Origin: Xanthobacteraceae bacterium
GTDB lineage: Bacteria; Pseudomonadota; Alphaproteobacteria; Rhizobiales; Xanthobacteraceae
Assembly: GCA_029239875.1 (NCBI GenBank)
Contig: JARBUD010000014.1
Coordinates: 38,834 to 102,833, forward strand
Direction: 5' to 3'
Length of the DNA stretch: 64,000 bases
Below the pieces are notes generated by a model. That model saw nothing but the letters and a program-made list of their open reading frames with translations. It searched no databases and was not told the origin of the DNA. The position numbers were made by a program, and so were the translations under genes. Positions 23,705 to 33,255 of this stretch are shown piece by piece. Positions within the stretch are counted from its first letter, which is position 1. The number at the start of each line of letters is the position of its first letter.

Positions 23705-23771
23705 CTCGCCCGGGAACGGCGGGTGCCCACTGCGTCGACATCGTAGGGCGCACAGGTTCGCCATGCGCCCC

Positions 23772-25535
23772 CTACTCCCCGATCGCCACCCCTTCGCGGC
23801 GCGGGTCGGCGGCGCCCACCAGCCCCTCCGGCCCGATCGACACCGCCTGCACGCCGGAGGTCATCGGCATCACCTTCACCTCGAATCCCAGCCCCTTCAG
23901 CCCCGGCGCCAGTTCCTCCGCCTTGGTGCCCGCCTCGAGCTCCACGGGCCCGAACCGTGCCAGCACGTTCGGCGCGGCGATGGCCTGGTCGAGCGGCAGG
24001 CCCCAGTCGAGATGGGCGATCAGGGTCTTCGCCACATAGCCGATGATCTGGCTGCCGCCGGGCGAGCCGAGCGCCAGCACCGGCTTGCCGTCCTTCATCA
24101 CGATGGTCGGCGCCATGGAGGAGCGCGGGCGCTTGCCCGGCTCGACCCGGTTGGCGACGGGCACGCCGTCGCGCTGCGAGCGGAAGGAGAAGTCGGTCAG
24201 TTCGTTGTTGAGCAGGAAGCCGCCGACCATCAGCCGCGAGCCGAAGCCGGCCTCGATGGTCGAGGTCATGGAGACGACGTTGCCGTCGCCATCGACGATG
24301 GTGATCTGCGTCGTCGAGGGCACGTCGAGCGCGGCGCCGTCGGCGCGCGGCTCGGCCATGGCGTGGTCCCAGGTCGGGTTGCCGGCCGCGACCTCGGGCA
24401 GCGCGTCGTCGCCGGCGAGCAGCTTGGCGCGCTGGCTGAGATAGTCCTTCGCCAGCAGCCCCTTGGTCGGCATCGGCACATAGTCGGCGTCCGCCATGTA
24501 GCGCTCGCGGTCGGCGAAGGCGAGGCGCGAGGCGTCGGCGATCAGCCGCCAGGATTCCGGGCTGGCCGGGCCGAGACCCTTGAGGTCGTAGGGTTCGACG
24601 AGGCCGAGGATCTGGCCGAGCGTCAGCGCGCCCGAGCTCGGCGGCCCCATGCCGCAAATGTCGAGCCCGCGATAGGCGCCGCAGACGGGGCTGCGCTCCT
24701 TCACCCGGTATTCGCGCAAGTCGCCGAGCGACAGCACGCCCGGATTGTCCGCCTCACGCACCGTGCGCACGATGTCGGCGGCGATCTCGCCGCCATAGAA
24801 GGCGTCGGCGCCGTACTGCGCGAGATGGCGCAGCGTCGCCGCATAGGCGGGGTTCTTCAGCAGCGTGCCGGCTTTGAGCGCCTCGCCATTGGCGTCGAGG
24901 AAATAGGCCCGCGCCGCCGCGTTGCGCGTCAGCGTGCCGACATCTTCAGTGATGAGCGAGGCGAGCCGCGGCGACACTTCGAAGCCGCCTTCAGCGCGGC
25001 GGATCGCCGGGCGGAAAAGCTGCGCCCAGGCGATCCTGCCGTAGCGGCGGTGGACGGTTTCCAGAAGCCGCGGCGTGCCCGGCGTGCCCACCGAGCGCCC
25101 GCCGACCACCGCGTCCATGAAGGCGAGCGGCTGGCCCTTCTCGTCCTGGAAAAGCGTGGGGGTGGCCGCGCGGGGGGCGGTTTCCCGCGCATCGAAGGTC
25201 GTGAGCTCGGCCTTGGCCGCGTCCCAATAGACGAGGAAAGCCCCGCCGCCGAGCCCGGAGGATTGCGGCTCGACCAGCCCGAGCATGAGCTGCGTCGCCA
25301 CCATGGCGTCGATGGCGTTGCCGCCGGCCCTCAGCGCCGCCGCGCCCGCCTCGGCGGCGAGCGGGTTGGCCGCCGTCACCATCCAGCGCTTCCCGGTGGC
25401 GGATTTCTGCGCCGCAACGACCTTGCCCGGCGCTTCCGGCGCCTGCGTGTCCGCGGCCTGCTGCGCGTAGAGCGGCGTCGCCAGCAAAGCGACCGCGATC
25501 ACCCAGGAAAAACCCAGCTTGAGACTGTGCCGCAT
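23772..25535 (-). CDS. ggt: Gamma-glutamyltransferase
   Basis: This 587-residue periplasmic Ntn-hydrolase precursor cleaves gamma-glutamyl bonds (glutathione and conjugates). It has a Sec signal peptide ('LGFSWVIAVALLATPLYA', cleavage near residue 24). The large subunit carries 'GLGGGAFLVY' and 'DARETAP'. The self-processing and catalytic threonine should be Thr408 in 'STTQITIVDGDGN', followed by 'MTSTIEAGFGS'. The start 25535 has GGAGG five bases upstream; upstream in-frame methionines at 25547 and 25565 were rejected. The TTQ in place of the usual TTH at the autoprocessing site occurs in many relatives. Confidence 0.94.
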   Translation of the reverse strand: MRHSLKLGFSWVIAVALLATPLYAQQAADTQAPEAPGKVVAAQKSATGKRWMVTAANPLAAEAGAAALRAGGNAIDAMVATQLMLGLVEPQSSGLGGGAFLVYWDAAKAELTTFDARETAPRAATPTLFQDEKGQPLAFMDAVVGGRSVGTPGTPRLLETVHRRYGRIAWAQLFRPAIRRAEGGFEVSPRLASLITEDVGTLTRNAAARAYFLDANGEALKAGTLLKNPAYAATLRHLAQYGADAFYGGEIAADIVRTVREADNPGVLSLGDLREYRVKERSPVCGAYRGLDICGMGPPSSGALTLGQILGLVEPYDLKGLGPASPESWRLIADASRLAFADRERYMADADYVPMPTKGLLAKDYLSQRAKLLAGDDALPEVAAGNPTWDHAMAEPRADGAALDVPSTTQITIVDGDGNVVSMTSTIEAGFGSRLMVGGFLLNNELTDFSFRSQRDGVPVANRVEPGKRPRSSMAPTIVMKDGKPVLALGSPGGSQIIGYVAKTLIAHLDWGLPLDQAIAAPNVLARFGPVELEAGTKAEELAPGLKGLGFEVKVMPMTSGVQAVSIGPEGLVGAADPRREGVAIGE

Positions 25536-25688
25536 CCCCGCCTCCATCCCTCTGTCGTGCAACAAAGATTGCTCGCCGTAACGCGAAGTGAACAGTGGAT
25601 TCGACAGCCTGCCCGCAACGAAGGCGTGACGTTTCGACGAATCGGGTTAAGCTTCAATCGTCGTCAACAATCGAAAGGAGGTGATCCA

Positions 25689-25766
25689 GTGTCTGATCGT
25701 CTTGATCTGCGGTCGTCGGTATCCGTGACCTGGACATTTGCCTCTTGCGAGGTCCGTGCCGCGTGA
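25689..25766 (+). CDS. Tiny ORF (25 aa) with extreme Shine-Dalgarno
   Basis: A GTG-started frame of 25 codons, peptide beginning MSDRLDLRSS and ending SCEVRAA, follows AAAGGAGGTGATCC with four bases spacing. That stretch is complementary to essentially the whole 3' end of 16S rRNA, far beyond an ordinary ribosome site. The peptide has one Trp and one Cys and no hydrophobic segment. Hairpins follow (25781-25796, the palindrome GACCGCGGTC around 25809-25818) and then a strong terminator at 25827. The unit is self-contained, 60 bp before the end of its transcript. It may be a leader peptide, a small protein or part of a regulatory RNA; function unknown. Confidence 0.55.
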   Translation: MSDRLDLRSSVSVTWTFASCEVRAA

Positions 25767-25826
25767 TGCGACACTACGCGCCGCCTCTCTAGGCGGTTAC
25801 CGGGCCGGACCGCGGTCTGACATGGG

Positions 25827-25857
25827 AAGGGCTGCCCGCAAGGCAGCCCTTCTTTCT
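25827..25857 (+). terminator. Rho-independent terminator after the tiny ORF
   Basis: A 10-bp perfect stem AAGGGCTGCC/GGCAGCCCTT with a CGCAA loop is followed by CTTTCTT. It is the strongest intrinsic terminator in the window and ends the short transcript before the YaiI-family gene. Confidence 0.85.
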
Positions 25858-25889
25858 TGGCGGCTACCCCTACGACAACCGGTAATACT

Positions 25890-26363
25890 TTGCCGAAGCC
25901 GATCGTCATCTATATCGACGCCGATGCCTGCCCGGTGAAGGAGGAGACCTATCGCGTCGCCGCCCGCCACCGCATCAAGGTGTTCCTCGTCGCCAACAGC
26001 TTCATCGCCGTGCCGCGCGATGCCGAGGTCGAGCGCGTCATCGTTCCCGCCGGCCTCGACGTCGCCGACGACTGGATCGCCGAGCGGGTGGAGGAAGGCG
26101 ACCTGGTGATTACCGCCGACGTGCCGCTCGCCGCCCGGGTGGTGGCCAAGGGCGCGGAGGCCATCGGGCCGACCGGCAAGCCCTTCACCGCCTCCTCCAT
26201 CGGCATGCAGCTCGCCACCCGCAACCTGATGCAGGATCTGCGCGAAGCCGGCGAGATCACGCGCGGTCCCCGCCCCTTCTCTGCCCGCGACCGCTCGGAA
26301 TTCCTGCAGGCGCTGGAGCGCGCGGTGCAGCGGCTGAAACGGAAAGGCTTCCTCGCGGGTTGA
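25890..26363 (+). CDS. YaiI/YqxD family (UPF0178, DUF188) protein
   Basis: This is a 157-residue soluble protein of the PIN-like UPF0178 family. The N-terminal '[13 protein letters not shown]' with clustered acidic residues and '[20 protein letters not shown]' are diagnostic. The molecular function is not established; the fold suggests a nuclease-like site. No ATG is available; TTG at 25890 matches the family start, while a TTG at 25857 lies inside the preceding terminator. No good ribosome site is visible for either. The next gene begins 29 bp after its stop. Confidence 0.88.
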   Translation: MPKPIVIYIDADACPVKEETYRVAARHRIKVFLVANSFIAVPRDAEVERVIVPAGLDVADDWIAERVEEGDLVITADVPLAARVVAKGAEAIGPTGKPFTASSIGMQLATRNLMQDLREAGEITRGPRPFSARDRSEFLQALERAVQRLKRKGFLAG

Positions 26364-26392
26364 ACCCGGCACCTGAAGGAGTGGAGGGCGAA

Positions 26393-27130
26393 ATGCTGCA
26401 GGCCTGCCTCAACGGCTCGCGGAGCCGGGACTTCCATCCCAACACCCCGCTCACCCCGGCCGAGCTCGCGGCCGACGCCGCGGCGGTGCTGGCCGCCGGC
26501 GCCACCGAGCTGCATCTGCACCCGCGTGACGAGGCGGGCGCCGAGACGCTCGATCCCGTCCACGTCGCTGCGGCGCTGGAGGCGATCCGCGCCCGCGTGC
26601 CGGGCACGCCGATCGGCCTGTCGACCCATGCCGGCATCGCGCCGGGCGGCACCGGCCGGCTGGAAGCGGTAAAGGCGTGGACCGTGCTGCCCGACTATGT
26701 CTCGGTGAACCTGATCGAGGAGGATGCGCCGGAGATGATCGCGCTCGCCCTCTCGCGCGGCATCGGCGTCGAGGCGGGCCTGTGGTCGGAGGCCGACGCG
26801 GAGCGCTTCGTGAAGCTGCCGCAGGCGCGTCAGGCGCTGCGCATCCTCATCGAGATCAACGAGCAGGACGAGGCGGAGGGGCTGGAGGTCGCCGCGGCGA
26901 TCCGCAAGGTGCTCGCCCGCGCCAGCCTCGACGTGCCGGTGCTCCAGCACGGCCTCGACGCCACGATGTGGCCGCTCTACCGCGACGCGCTGCTGCGCGG
27001 CCTCGACAGCCGCATCGGGCTGGAGGACGGCAAGCACATGCCGAACGGTTCGCAGACAGAGGACAATGCGGCGCTGATCAAGGCGGCGATGCTGATGGCA
27101 AGGGTGCCGCCGGACGTGCGGACGGCGTGA
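26393..27130 (+). CDS. BKACE family beta-keto acid cleavage enzyme (DUF849)
   Basis: This 245-residue TIM-barrel enzyme belongs to the 3-keto-5-aminohexanoate cleavage (Kce/BKACE) family. That family condenses a beta-keto acid with acetyl-CoA to give acetoacetate and a CoA thioester. The zinc-binding 'ELHLHPRD' and the later 'SRIGLED' active-site strand are visible. At 245 residues it is shorter than typical members (about 270-310), mainly by lacking the usual N-terminal extension. The start 26393 has GGAGG five bases upstream. It follows the YaiI-type gene closely, but a functional link is not apparent; the substrate cannot be read from the sequence. Confidence 0.87.
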   Translation: MLQACLNGSRSRDFHPNTPLTPAELAADAAAVLAAGATELHLHPRDEAGAETLDPVHVAAALEAIRARVPGTPIGLSTHAGIAPGGTGRLEAVKAWTVLPDYVSVNLIEEDAPEMIALALSRGIGVEAGLWSEADAERFVKLPQARQALRILIEINEQDEAEGLEVAAAIRKVLARASLDVPVLQHGLDATMWPLYRDALLRGLDSRIGLEDGKHMPNGSQTEDNAALIKAAMLMARVPPDVRTA

Positions 27131-27149
27131 GGGACATCACCCCATCAGG

Positions 27150-27286
27150 CGTCATCCCGGAATTGCCGTCAGGCAATATCCGGGATCGTCTCCCGCTCTT
27201 TATCGTCGAGCGATCCCGGCTCTCCGGCTCGGCCTGAGCCTGCCCTTGGGCTTGCCGGAGGCAAGACCCGAGGGGTCGGGATGACG
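27150..27286. repeat. Long palindromic intergenic repeat, family B, copy 2
   Basis: CGTCATCCCGGAATTGCC opens and GGTCGGGATGACG closes. Compared with the other copies it carries an extra internal inverted repeat around TTGCCGGAGGCAA. It is followed by a family C element; together they fill the 343-bp gap 27131-27473. Confidence 0.78.
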
Positions 27287-27312
27287 TCCTTAGAGGCTAA
27301 CTGAACAAGCAC

Positions 27313-27420
27313 CGTCATCCTGAGGCGCGAGCGAAGCGAGCCTCGAAGGATGGTCGTTCAAGCGCGCCCGGACGAGCATCCTTCGAGGCTCGGCCGCTGG
27401 CCGGGCACCTCGGGATGACG
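27313..27420. repeat. Palindromic intergenic repeat, family C, copy 2
   Basis: CGTCATCCTGAGGCGCGAGC...GAGCCTCGAAGGATG faces GCATCCTTCGAGGCTCGG...GGGATGACG, a 108-bp unit whose ends are complementary. The same sequence blocks occur at 23592-23704. Confidence 0.78.
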
Positions 27421-27473
27421 TTGCTCCCGGTGGGACCGGAATTGGCTACGGGTTCTCGGGGGGAGGCCTCCCC

Positions 27474-30260
27474 TCACCCGCTGTTCCGCAGCCCCGCCGA
27501 GATGCCGTTGATCGTCAGCTGGATGCCCTGCAGCACCTTCTCGTCGGTGTCGTTGCCGCGATAGGCGCGCAAGAGGCCGACCTGCACATGGTTCAGCGGG
27601 TCGATATAGGGGAAGCGCGCGCGGATGGAGCGGTCGAGCAGCGGGTTGGAGCCGAGCAGCTTCGGCTGCTGCGAGATGTCCAGCAGCGCGTCGATCGAGG
27701 CCTGGTGCTCGGCGCGGATGCGCCCGAAGATGGCCTCGCGCAGTTCCACGTCCTCCACCAGCTCGGCATAGCGCGAGGCGATGGCGATGGAGCTCTTCGA
27801 CAGCACCATGTCCATGTTGGAGAGCTGGGTGCGGAAGAACGGCCACTCGCGGTACATCTCCTGCAGCAGCGGCAGCCCGTCCGGATTGGCCTTCAGCCAT
27901 TCGCCCACCGCCGTGCCGAAGCCGTACCAGCCCGGCAGCATCAGCCGGCACTGCGCCCAGGAGAACACCCAGGGAATGGCGCGCAGGTCCTCCACCCGCC
28001 GCGTCTTCTTCCGCGAGGCCGGGCGCGAGCCGATGTTCAGCGTCGCGATCTCGTTGATGACGGTGGATTCCCAGAAATAGTCCTCGAAGCGCGGGGTCTC
28101 GTAGACCAGCGCCCGATAGGCCTTGAACGCCGCGTCGGAGATCTTCTCCATCACGCGCAGATACTCCTCGCGCGGCGCCGTGGCGTCGCCGGAGAGCAGC
28201 GTCGCCTCCATGGTGGCGGCGGCGAGGATCTCGAGATTGCCGCGCCCGACCGCCGGGTTGGAGTACTTGGACGAGATGATCTCGCCCTGCTCGGTGATGC
28301 GGATCTGCCCCTGCACCGCCCCGCCCGGCTGGGCGAGGATGGCGTCGTAGCTGGGCCCGCCGCCGCGGCCGACCGAGCCGCCGCGGCCGTGGAACAGCCG
28401 CAGCCGCACGCCGTGGCGCTTGAACACCTCGATGAGCTCGATCTCGGCCTTGTAGAGCTCCCAGCCCGAGGTGACGAAGCCGCCATCCTTGTTGCTGTCG
28501 GAATAGCCGAGCATCACCTCCTGCACGCCGCCGCGGCTGTCGACCAGTTTGCGGTATTCAGGTAGGCGGAACATCTGCTCCATCACCTTGGCGGCGTTGC
28601 GCAGGTCCTCGATGGTCTCGAACAGCGGCACGATGTGCACCGCCGCCGTGCCGGCGGGGTCGACGAGGCCGACCTCCTTCAGCAGCAGCGCCAGCTCCAG
28701 CATGTCCGAGACGCCCTCGGCCTTGGAGATGATGCAGGTCTGGATCGCCTCTGGACCGTAGATCTGGTGGATGCGGGCGCAGGTGCGCAGCATCGCCATC
28801 TCGCCCACCGTCTCGTCGGAATAGGCGACGAAGGGCGAGGTGAGCGGGCGCGCGGTGGCGAGCTCGCGCAGCAGCAGGGCGACGCGCGTGCCCTCCGGCA
28901 GGCTCTTGTAATTGGTGCCGGGCGCGGCGATCTCGAACAGCTCGGCGACGCAGCGCTCATGCACGTCGGAGTTCTGGCGGGAATCCAGCACGGCGAGGTG
29001 GAAGCCGAAGCAGTCGACGGCCCGGCGCAGCGCCCGCAGCTTGCCGCGTGCAATGGCGCCCGAGCCGTGGGTCTTGAGCGAGCGGTCGATGATGTCGAGA
29101 TCGGCCCGCAATTCCTGGGCGGAAGCATAGGGCGCCGCCGCCGGCTTCTGGGTGATGCCGAGCAGGTCGGCGATCTCCAGCCGGAAGGCGGTGGCGCGCA
29201 GCCGCGTGGCGATGACGCCGGTGGCGAGGCGGTAAGGCTCGTTGCGCCGGTGCGGCGAGCCGTCGGAGGAGACGTCGACCAGTCCCATCAAATCGTCGGA
29301 GACCGTCACCCGGATGGTGCTGATCGAGAGCTCGCCGCCGAGCGCGTCCAGCTCCTCCAGATAGAAGCGCACCGCCTGCGCGCTCTGCATGCGCAGGGTC
29401 TCGCGGGTGACGTCGGCGGTGACGAAGGGATTGCCGTCGCGGTCGCCACCGATCCAGCTGCCGATGCGCAGGAAGGAGGCGAGCTCCGAGACCTCGGCCC
29501 CGCCGTCGAGCGCGGCGAGCCGGTCCTCCAGCGCCGCATAGAGCTTCGGCAGCTGGCGCAGGAAGGTGTAGTCGTAATAGGCGAGCCCGTTCGCCACCTC
29601 GTCGAGCACCGTCAGCTTGGTCCGGCGCAGCAGGTTGGTCTGCCACAGCATCAGCACGCGGCGGCGCAGCTCGTCGTCGGCGAGCTCCTGTTCTTCCGGC
29701 GTCGGGTCGAGCCGGGCGCGGTCGGCCAGAAGCTCGGCGATGCACATCTCGTGCGTCAGCGTCGAGCGCCGCCGCACCTCGGTCGGATGGGCGGTGAGCA
29801 CCGGGCTCGCCAGCGCCGTGTCGAAGAAGCCGCGCAGCTCGTCGGACGAGACGCCGTGCGCACGCGCCTTGTCAATGGCGCGGGCCACGCTGGGCGGACC
29901 GCCATTGCCGGCCGCCGCCGCCGCGCGCATGCGGCGGATGACGTTCTGGTCCTCGGCGATGTTGGCGAGATGCGAAAAATAGGAGAAGGCGCGGACGATG
30001 GTGATGGTCTGCTCGGGGCCGAGCTGGTTCAGGATCGCCTCCAGCTCGTGCCGGGCGCCCTCGTCCTCCTCGCGGTGGAAGCGGGTGGAGACGCGGCGGA
30101 TGCGCTCCACCAATTCGAAGGTCGGCTCGCCCTCCTGGTCGCGCAGCGTGTCGCCGAGCACCCGGCCGAGCATGCGGATGTCGTCGCGCAGCGACAGGTC
30201 GAGTTCGCCGTCGGCATCGAGCTCGGCATCGGGCAGGGCGATGGTGAGGGCAACGGACAT
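27474..30260 (-). CDS. ppc: Phosphoenolpyruvate carboxylase
   Basis: This 928-residue cytosolic enzyme carboxylates PEP to oxaloacetate to refill the TCA cycle. Both signature regions are present: '[14 protein letters not shown]' with the catalytic histidine and '[19 protein letters not shown]'. The C-terminus is 'ISAGLRNSG', close to the canonical NTG ending. Length is normal. The gene stands alone: a repeat block lies downstream and a 374-bp gap lies upstream. Confidence 0.97.
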   Translation of the reverse strand: MSVALTIALPDAELDADGELDLSLRDDIRMLGRVLGDTLRDQEGEPTFELVERIRRVSTRFHREEDEGARHELEAILNQLGPEQTITIVRAFSYFSHLANIAEDQNVIRRMRAAAAAGNGGPPSVARAIDKARAHGVSSDELRGFFDTALASPVLTAHPTEVRRRSTLTHEMCIAELLADRARLDPTPEEQELADDELRRRVLMLWQTNLLRRTKLTVLDEVANGLAYYDYTFLRQLPKLYAALEDRLAALDGGAEVSELASFLRIGSWIGGDRDGNPFVTADVTRETLRMQSAQAVRFYLEELDALGGELSISTIRVTVSDDLMGLVDVSSDGSPHRRNEPYRLATGVIATRLRATAFRLEIADLLGITQKPAAAPYASAQELRADLDIIDRSLKTHGSGAIARGKLRALRRAVDCFGFHLAVLDSRQNSDVHERCVAELFEIAAPGTNYKSLPEGTRVALLLRELATARPLTSPFVAYSDETVGEMAMLRTCARIHQIYGPEAIQTCIISKAEGVSDMLELALLLKEVGLVDPAGTAAVHIVPLFETIEDLRNAAKVMEQMFRLPEYRKLVDSRGGVQEVMLGYSDSNKDGGFVTSGWELYKAEIELIEVFKRHGVRLRLFHGRGGSVGRGGGPSYDAILAQPGGAVQGQIRITEQGEIISSKYSNPAVGRGNLEILAAATMEATLLSGDATAPREEYLRVMEKISDAAFKAYRALVYETPRFEDYFWESTVINEIATLNIGSRPASRKKTRRVEDLRAIPWVFSWAQCRLMLPGWYGFGTAVGEWLKANPDGLPLLQEMYREWPFFRTQLSNMDMVLSKSSIAIASRYAELVEDVELREAIFGRIRAEHQASIDALLDISQQPKLLGSNPLLDRSIRARFPYIDPLNHVQVGLLRAYRGNDTDEKVLQGIQLTINGISAGLRNSG

Positions 30261-30634
30261 GGCGATACTCCTTTAGGCTAACGCGAACTTAGCAATTAGC
30301 ATGCCGGCCGTGACAGCCTAGCTGCGGCGTTCTCCCCGCCCGCGATGCCGCAGGCCGAATGCCCCGCTTCGCATACCCCGGCACCACTATGGCCGCCAAG
30401 GTGAGGCGGCCGCGCCACAGCCTCGGTAATTCACATCAAATGCCCTATCGCCGCCGCGATTGTGAACGAAATCGCCGCCAGCATGAACGCCGTGCTCAGG
30501 GATGATTCAGAGTTACTGGTTCATAAAGGGGCATGCAAAGGCGACATCCGCAGGTTGTCGTCTGGCGAAATGAAAGACCGGCCCGAGCCGGATGTGTCGA
30601 ACTGAAGCGTATGCGTAACAGGAAGGACTTCGAA
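30261..30634. other. Intergenic region upstream of ppc and a small gene
   Basis: This 374-bp divergent gap must hold the promoters of ppc (minus) and of the small gene at 30635 (plus). I see no convincing palindrome, repeat or open frame in it. The part 30500-30530 is locally less GC-rich, which fits a plus-strand promoter. Confidence 0.4.
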
Positions 30635-30820
30635 ATGCCCCCCGTCATGAACCGTAGCGAGGTTCAGACCCCGACCGTGACCCGTCCGTCCAGGACTGCC
30701 GCCTTCGTCGAGGCCGCCTCTCTTTCCGCCACCCGTTCCGCTGAGAACGGCAAGAAGAGCCCGAACGCGAACGCGCCCGTCGGCTCCATCGCCGCCATCG
30801 AGTCGCTCCTCGGCTGCTGA
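30635..30820 (+). CDS. Small hypothetical protein (61 aa)
   Basis: This 61-residue, Ser/Ala/Thr-rich, hydrophilic protein ends in 'SIAAIESLLGC'. It has no signal peptide or membrane helix and I recognise no family. A GGAAGG element lies eight bases before the ATG; an in-frame ATG at 30611 is possible. The C-terminal cysteine after an amphipathic stretch recalls peptides that are modified or exported, but there are no processing genes nearby, so nothing more can be said. It stands between ppc and a Tim44-like gene. Confidence 0.55.
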   Translation: MPPVMNRSEVQTPTVTRPSRTAAFVEAASLSATRSAENGKKSPNANAPVGSIAAIESLLGC

Positions 30821-31036
30821 TCCCGCTCGGCGGCCCCCGCGACAGCGGGCCGGCCGCCGCTTCACATGAATGTGTGGCCGGCGCAAAGCGGTGCGCCGGG
30901 CCGTGGCGCCGGAACCGCGACAAGCGGTCCGGCCACGACAGCGAATTGCGGGCTGGCAATTGCCCCGCCTCTCCCCCATATGGATGACGTAGCGGCATGT
31001 GCCGCGTCACGAATTCATCGTAGAGAGGCCACCGAC

Positions 31037-32059
31037 TTGCGTCCGCGTTCTCTTTCCCTGCGCCTTGCCCTTGGCGCGCTCCTCCTCGCCGCCGGCGTCA
31101 CGGTTGCCGCGGACTTCGCCGAGGCCCGCGTGGGCCGTAGCGGCAGCTTCGGCAGCCGCGGCTCGCGCACCTGGTCCACCCCCGCCCCGACCCCGACCGC
31201 GCCCACGGCGCAGCCGATGCAGCGTTCCACCACGCCGCAGAACCAGATGGGCCAGACCGCGGCCCGCGCGCCCGGCGCGCAGTCCGGCGGCTTCTTCAAC
31301 CGCGGCGGCTTCATGGGCGGGCTGATGGGCGGCCTGCTCGGCGCCGGCCTGTTCGGCCTGCTGTTCGGCTCCGGCTTCTTCTCCGGCCTCGGCAGCCTCG
31401 CCGGCATTCTCGGCCTGCTGCTGCAGGTGGCCCTCGTCGTCATCGTCGTCCGGCTGGTGATGGGCTGGCTGCGCTCGCGCAACCAGCCGTCCTATGCCGG
31501 CGGCGCGCGTCCCGATCCGATGCAGCGCGAGGCGCTGAGCGGCGGCACGCCCATGGGTGGCGGCCAGACGGGTGGCGGCCAGACGGGTGGCGCCGAGATG
31601 GGCGGCGCCGGCGCGGTACCGCGTGCGGGCTTCGGCACCGCGCCGCGCGGCCGGCCGATCAAGCTGCAGGGCTCGGATTTCGACACGTTCGAGCGCCGGC
31701 TCTACGAGATCCAGGACGCCTATGGCCGCGACGACCGCGACACGCTGCTGCGGCTCGCCACGCCGGAGATGGGCGGCTACATGCGCGAGGAGCTCGACGA
31801 GCTCGCGCGCGACGGGCTGGAGAACCGCCTCGGTGACGTCAAGCTGCTGCAGGGCGACCTGTCGGAAGCCTGGGCCGAGGACGGCAGCGAATACGCCACC
31901 GTCGCCATGCGCTACGAGCTGACCGACGTGATCGCCGAGAAGGCCACCGGCCGCATCGTCCAGGGCGACCCCGCCCGCAAGGAGCAGGTGGTCGAGTTCT
32001 GGACCTTCGTGCGCAGCCCCGGCGGCGAATGGCTCCTCAGCGCCATCCAGCAGGGCTGA
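31037..32059 (+). CDS. Tim44-like domain protein, membrane-associated
   Basis: This is a protein of about 340 residues. N-terminal signal or anchor is 'LRLALGALLLAAGVTVAADFAEA', a Gly/Phe-rich region with one strong helix follows (about residues 95-145), then a linker rich in Gly, Gln and Thr with a short GGGQTGG repeat. The C-terminal Tim44/MRPL45-like domain of about 150 residues starts near 'LQGSDFDTFERRLYEIQDAY'. The TTG at 31037 follows GAGAGG and places the signal peptide at the N-terminus; an ATG at 30980 is an alternative. Bacterial members are common in rhizobia, and their function is not settled. Confidence 0.85.
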   Translation: MRPRSLSLRLALGALLLAAGVTVAADFAEARVGRSGSFGSRGSRTWSTPAPTPTAPTAQPMQRSTTPQNQMGQTAARAPGAQSGGFFNRGGFMGGLMGGLLGAGLFGLLFGSGFFSGLGSLAGILGLLLQVALVVIVVRLVMGWLRSRNQPSYAGGARPDPMQREALSGGTPMGGGQTGGGQTGGAEMGGAGAVPRAGFGTAPRGRPIKLQGSDFDTFERRLYEIQDAYGRDDRDTLLRLATPEMGGYMREELDELARDGLENRLGDVKLLQGDLSEAWAEDGSEYATVAMRYELTDVIAEKATGRIVQGDPARKEQVVEFWTFVRSPGGEWLLSAIQQG

Positions 32060-32145
32060 CGCCGCGGCGTTGACGGAAATCATCGAATAGCGGGGCTTTT
32101 CCCGTCATCATACCCCCGCGCCTGTCCGGCGCGGGGGGATTTTCA

Positions 32146-33255
32146 ATGATAACGACACTCTGCCGGAAGAGCCTCGCCGTAGCGGCGGCCATCGCCATCG
32201 CCGCCGCACCGGTCGCTGCTGACGCCTGCACCTCCTTCATCGTGAAGGCCGGCGACGGGTCGGTCGTCTATGGCCGCACCATGGAGTTCGGCCTGCCGCT
32301 GCAATCGCAGCTCATCGTCATGCCACGCGGCTACGCCTTCAAGGGCACCGGCCCGGACGGCGCGACCGGCACCGGCCTCGCCTGGACCGGCAAATATGGC
32401 GTCGTCGGCGCCAACGGCCTCGGCCTCGACATCGTCGTCGACGGGTTGAACGAGAAGGGCCTGGCGGGCGGGCTGCTGTTCTTCCCGGGTTTCGCCGGCT
32501 TTCAGCCGGTCGGGCCGGCCGAGGCGGCCAGCTCCATCGCCTCCTTCGAACTGCTCACCTGGCTGCTGACCAGCTTCGCCACGGTGGAGGAGGTCAAGGC
32601 CGGCCTGCCGAAGATCAAGGTCAACCAGGCGCCGCAGGTGGTCTTCAAGATGGCGGTGCCCATCCACGCCACGCTGCACGACCTCAGCGGCGCGAGCATC
32701 GTGGTCGAATATGTCGACGGCAAGCTCGACATCTACGACAACCCGACGGGCGTCATGACCAACGCGCCGTCCTTCCCCTGGCACCTCGCCCATCTCGGGC
32801 TCTACGGCAATCTCTCGGCGAACGAGCCGGCGCCGCGCAAGGTGGGCGACCTCACCATCGGCCAGCCCTCGACCGGCGCGGGCATGCACGGCCTGCCGGG
32901 CGACTTCCTCTCGCCCTCGCGCTTCGTGCGCGCCTTCATGTTCGTCGGCAACCTGCCGCCGCTTCCCAGCGGCTATGCGGCGATGGACGCGGCGCGGCAC
33001 ATCCTCAACAATTTCGACATACCGCCGGGCGCCATCGCCACGCAGGCAGGCGCCGCGGCCGGTGGTGGGGTCGCCGGCTACGAGACCACCGAATGGTCGG
33101 CGGTGGCCGATCTGAAGAGCGGCGTCTATGCCATCTGGGACTACGCCAACCCGACGCCGCGCGTCCTCGACCTGAACAAGGTCGACCTCGACGCGAAGGA
33201 GATCAGGCTGGTCTCCTTCGACCAGAAGCCGGCCTATATCGACCTGTCGAAGTAG
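32146..33255 (+). CDS. Secreted choloylglycine hydrolase / penicillin V acylase family amidase
   Basis: This is a 369-residue Ntn-hydrolase of the linear amide C-N hydrolase family. A signal peptide ('SLAVAAAIAIAAAPVAADA') is followed directly by the catalytic Cys28 in 'ADACTSFIVKAGDG', so cleavage exposes the nucleophile. Further family features are 'VYGRTMEFG', 'GLNEKGLAGGLLFFPG' and 'YDNPTGVMTNAPSFPWHL'. Periplasmic relatives hydrolyse bile salts, penicillin V or N-acyl homoserine lactones; the substrate here cannot be told. Its 3' end overlaps the convergent DUF805 gene by 22 bp. Confidence 0.93.
   Translation: MITTLCRKSLAVAAAIAIAAAPVAADACTSFIVKAGDGSVVYGRTMEFGLPLQSQLIVMPRGYAFKGTGPDGATGTGLAWTGKYGVVGANGLGLDIVVDGLNEKGLAGGLLFFPGFAGFQPVGPAEAASSIASFELLTWLLTSFATVEEVKAGLPKIKVNQAPQVVFKMAVPIHATLHDLSGASIVVEYVDGKLDIYDNPTGVMTNAPSFPWHLAHLGLYGNLSANEPAPRKVGDLTIGQPSTGAGMHGLPGDFLSPSRFVRAFMFVGNLPPLPSGYAAMDAARHILNNFDIPPGAIATQAGAAAGGGVAGYETTEWSAVADLKSGVYAIWDYANPTPRVLDLNKVDLDAKEIRLVSFDQKPAYIDLSK

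Noticed and set aside
23472..27420. Palindromic repeats as insertion-sequence ends or attachment sites
   Set aside because: No transposase or integrase lies between or near copies, and no target-site duplications were seen.
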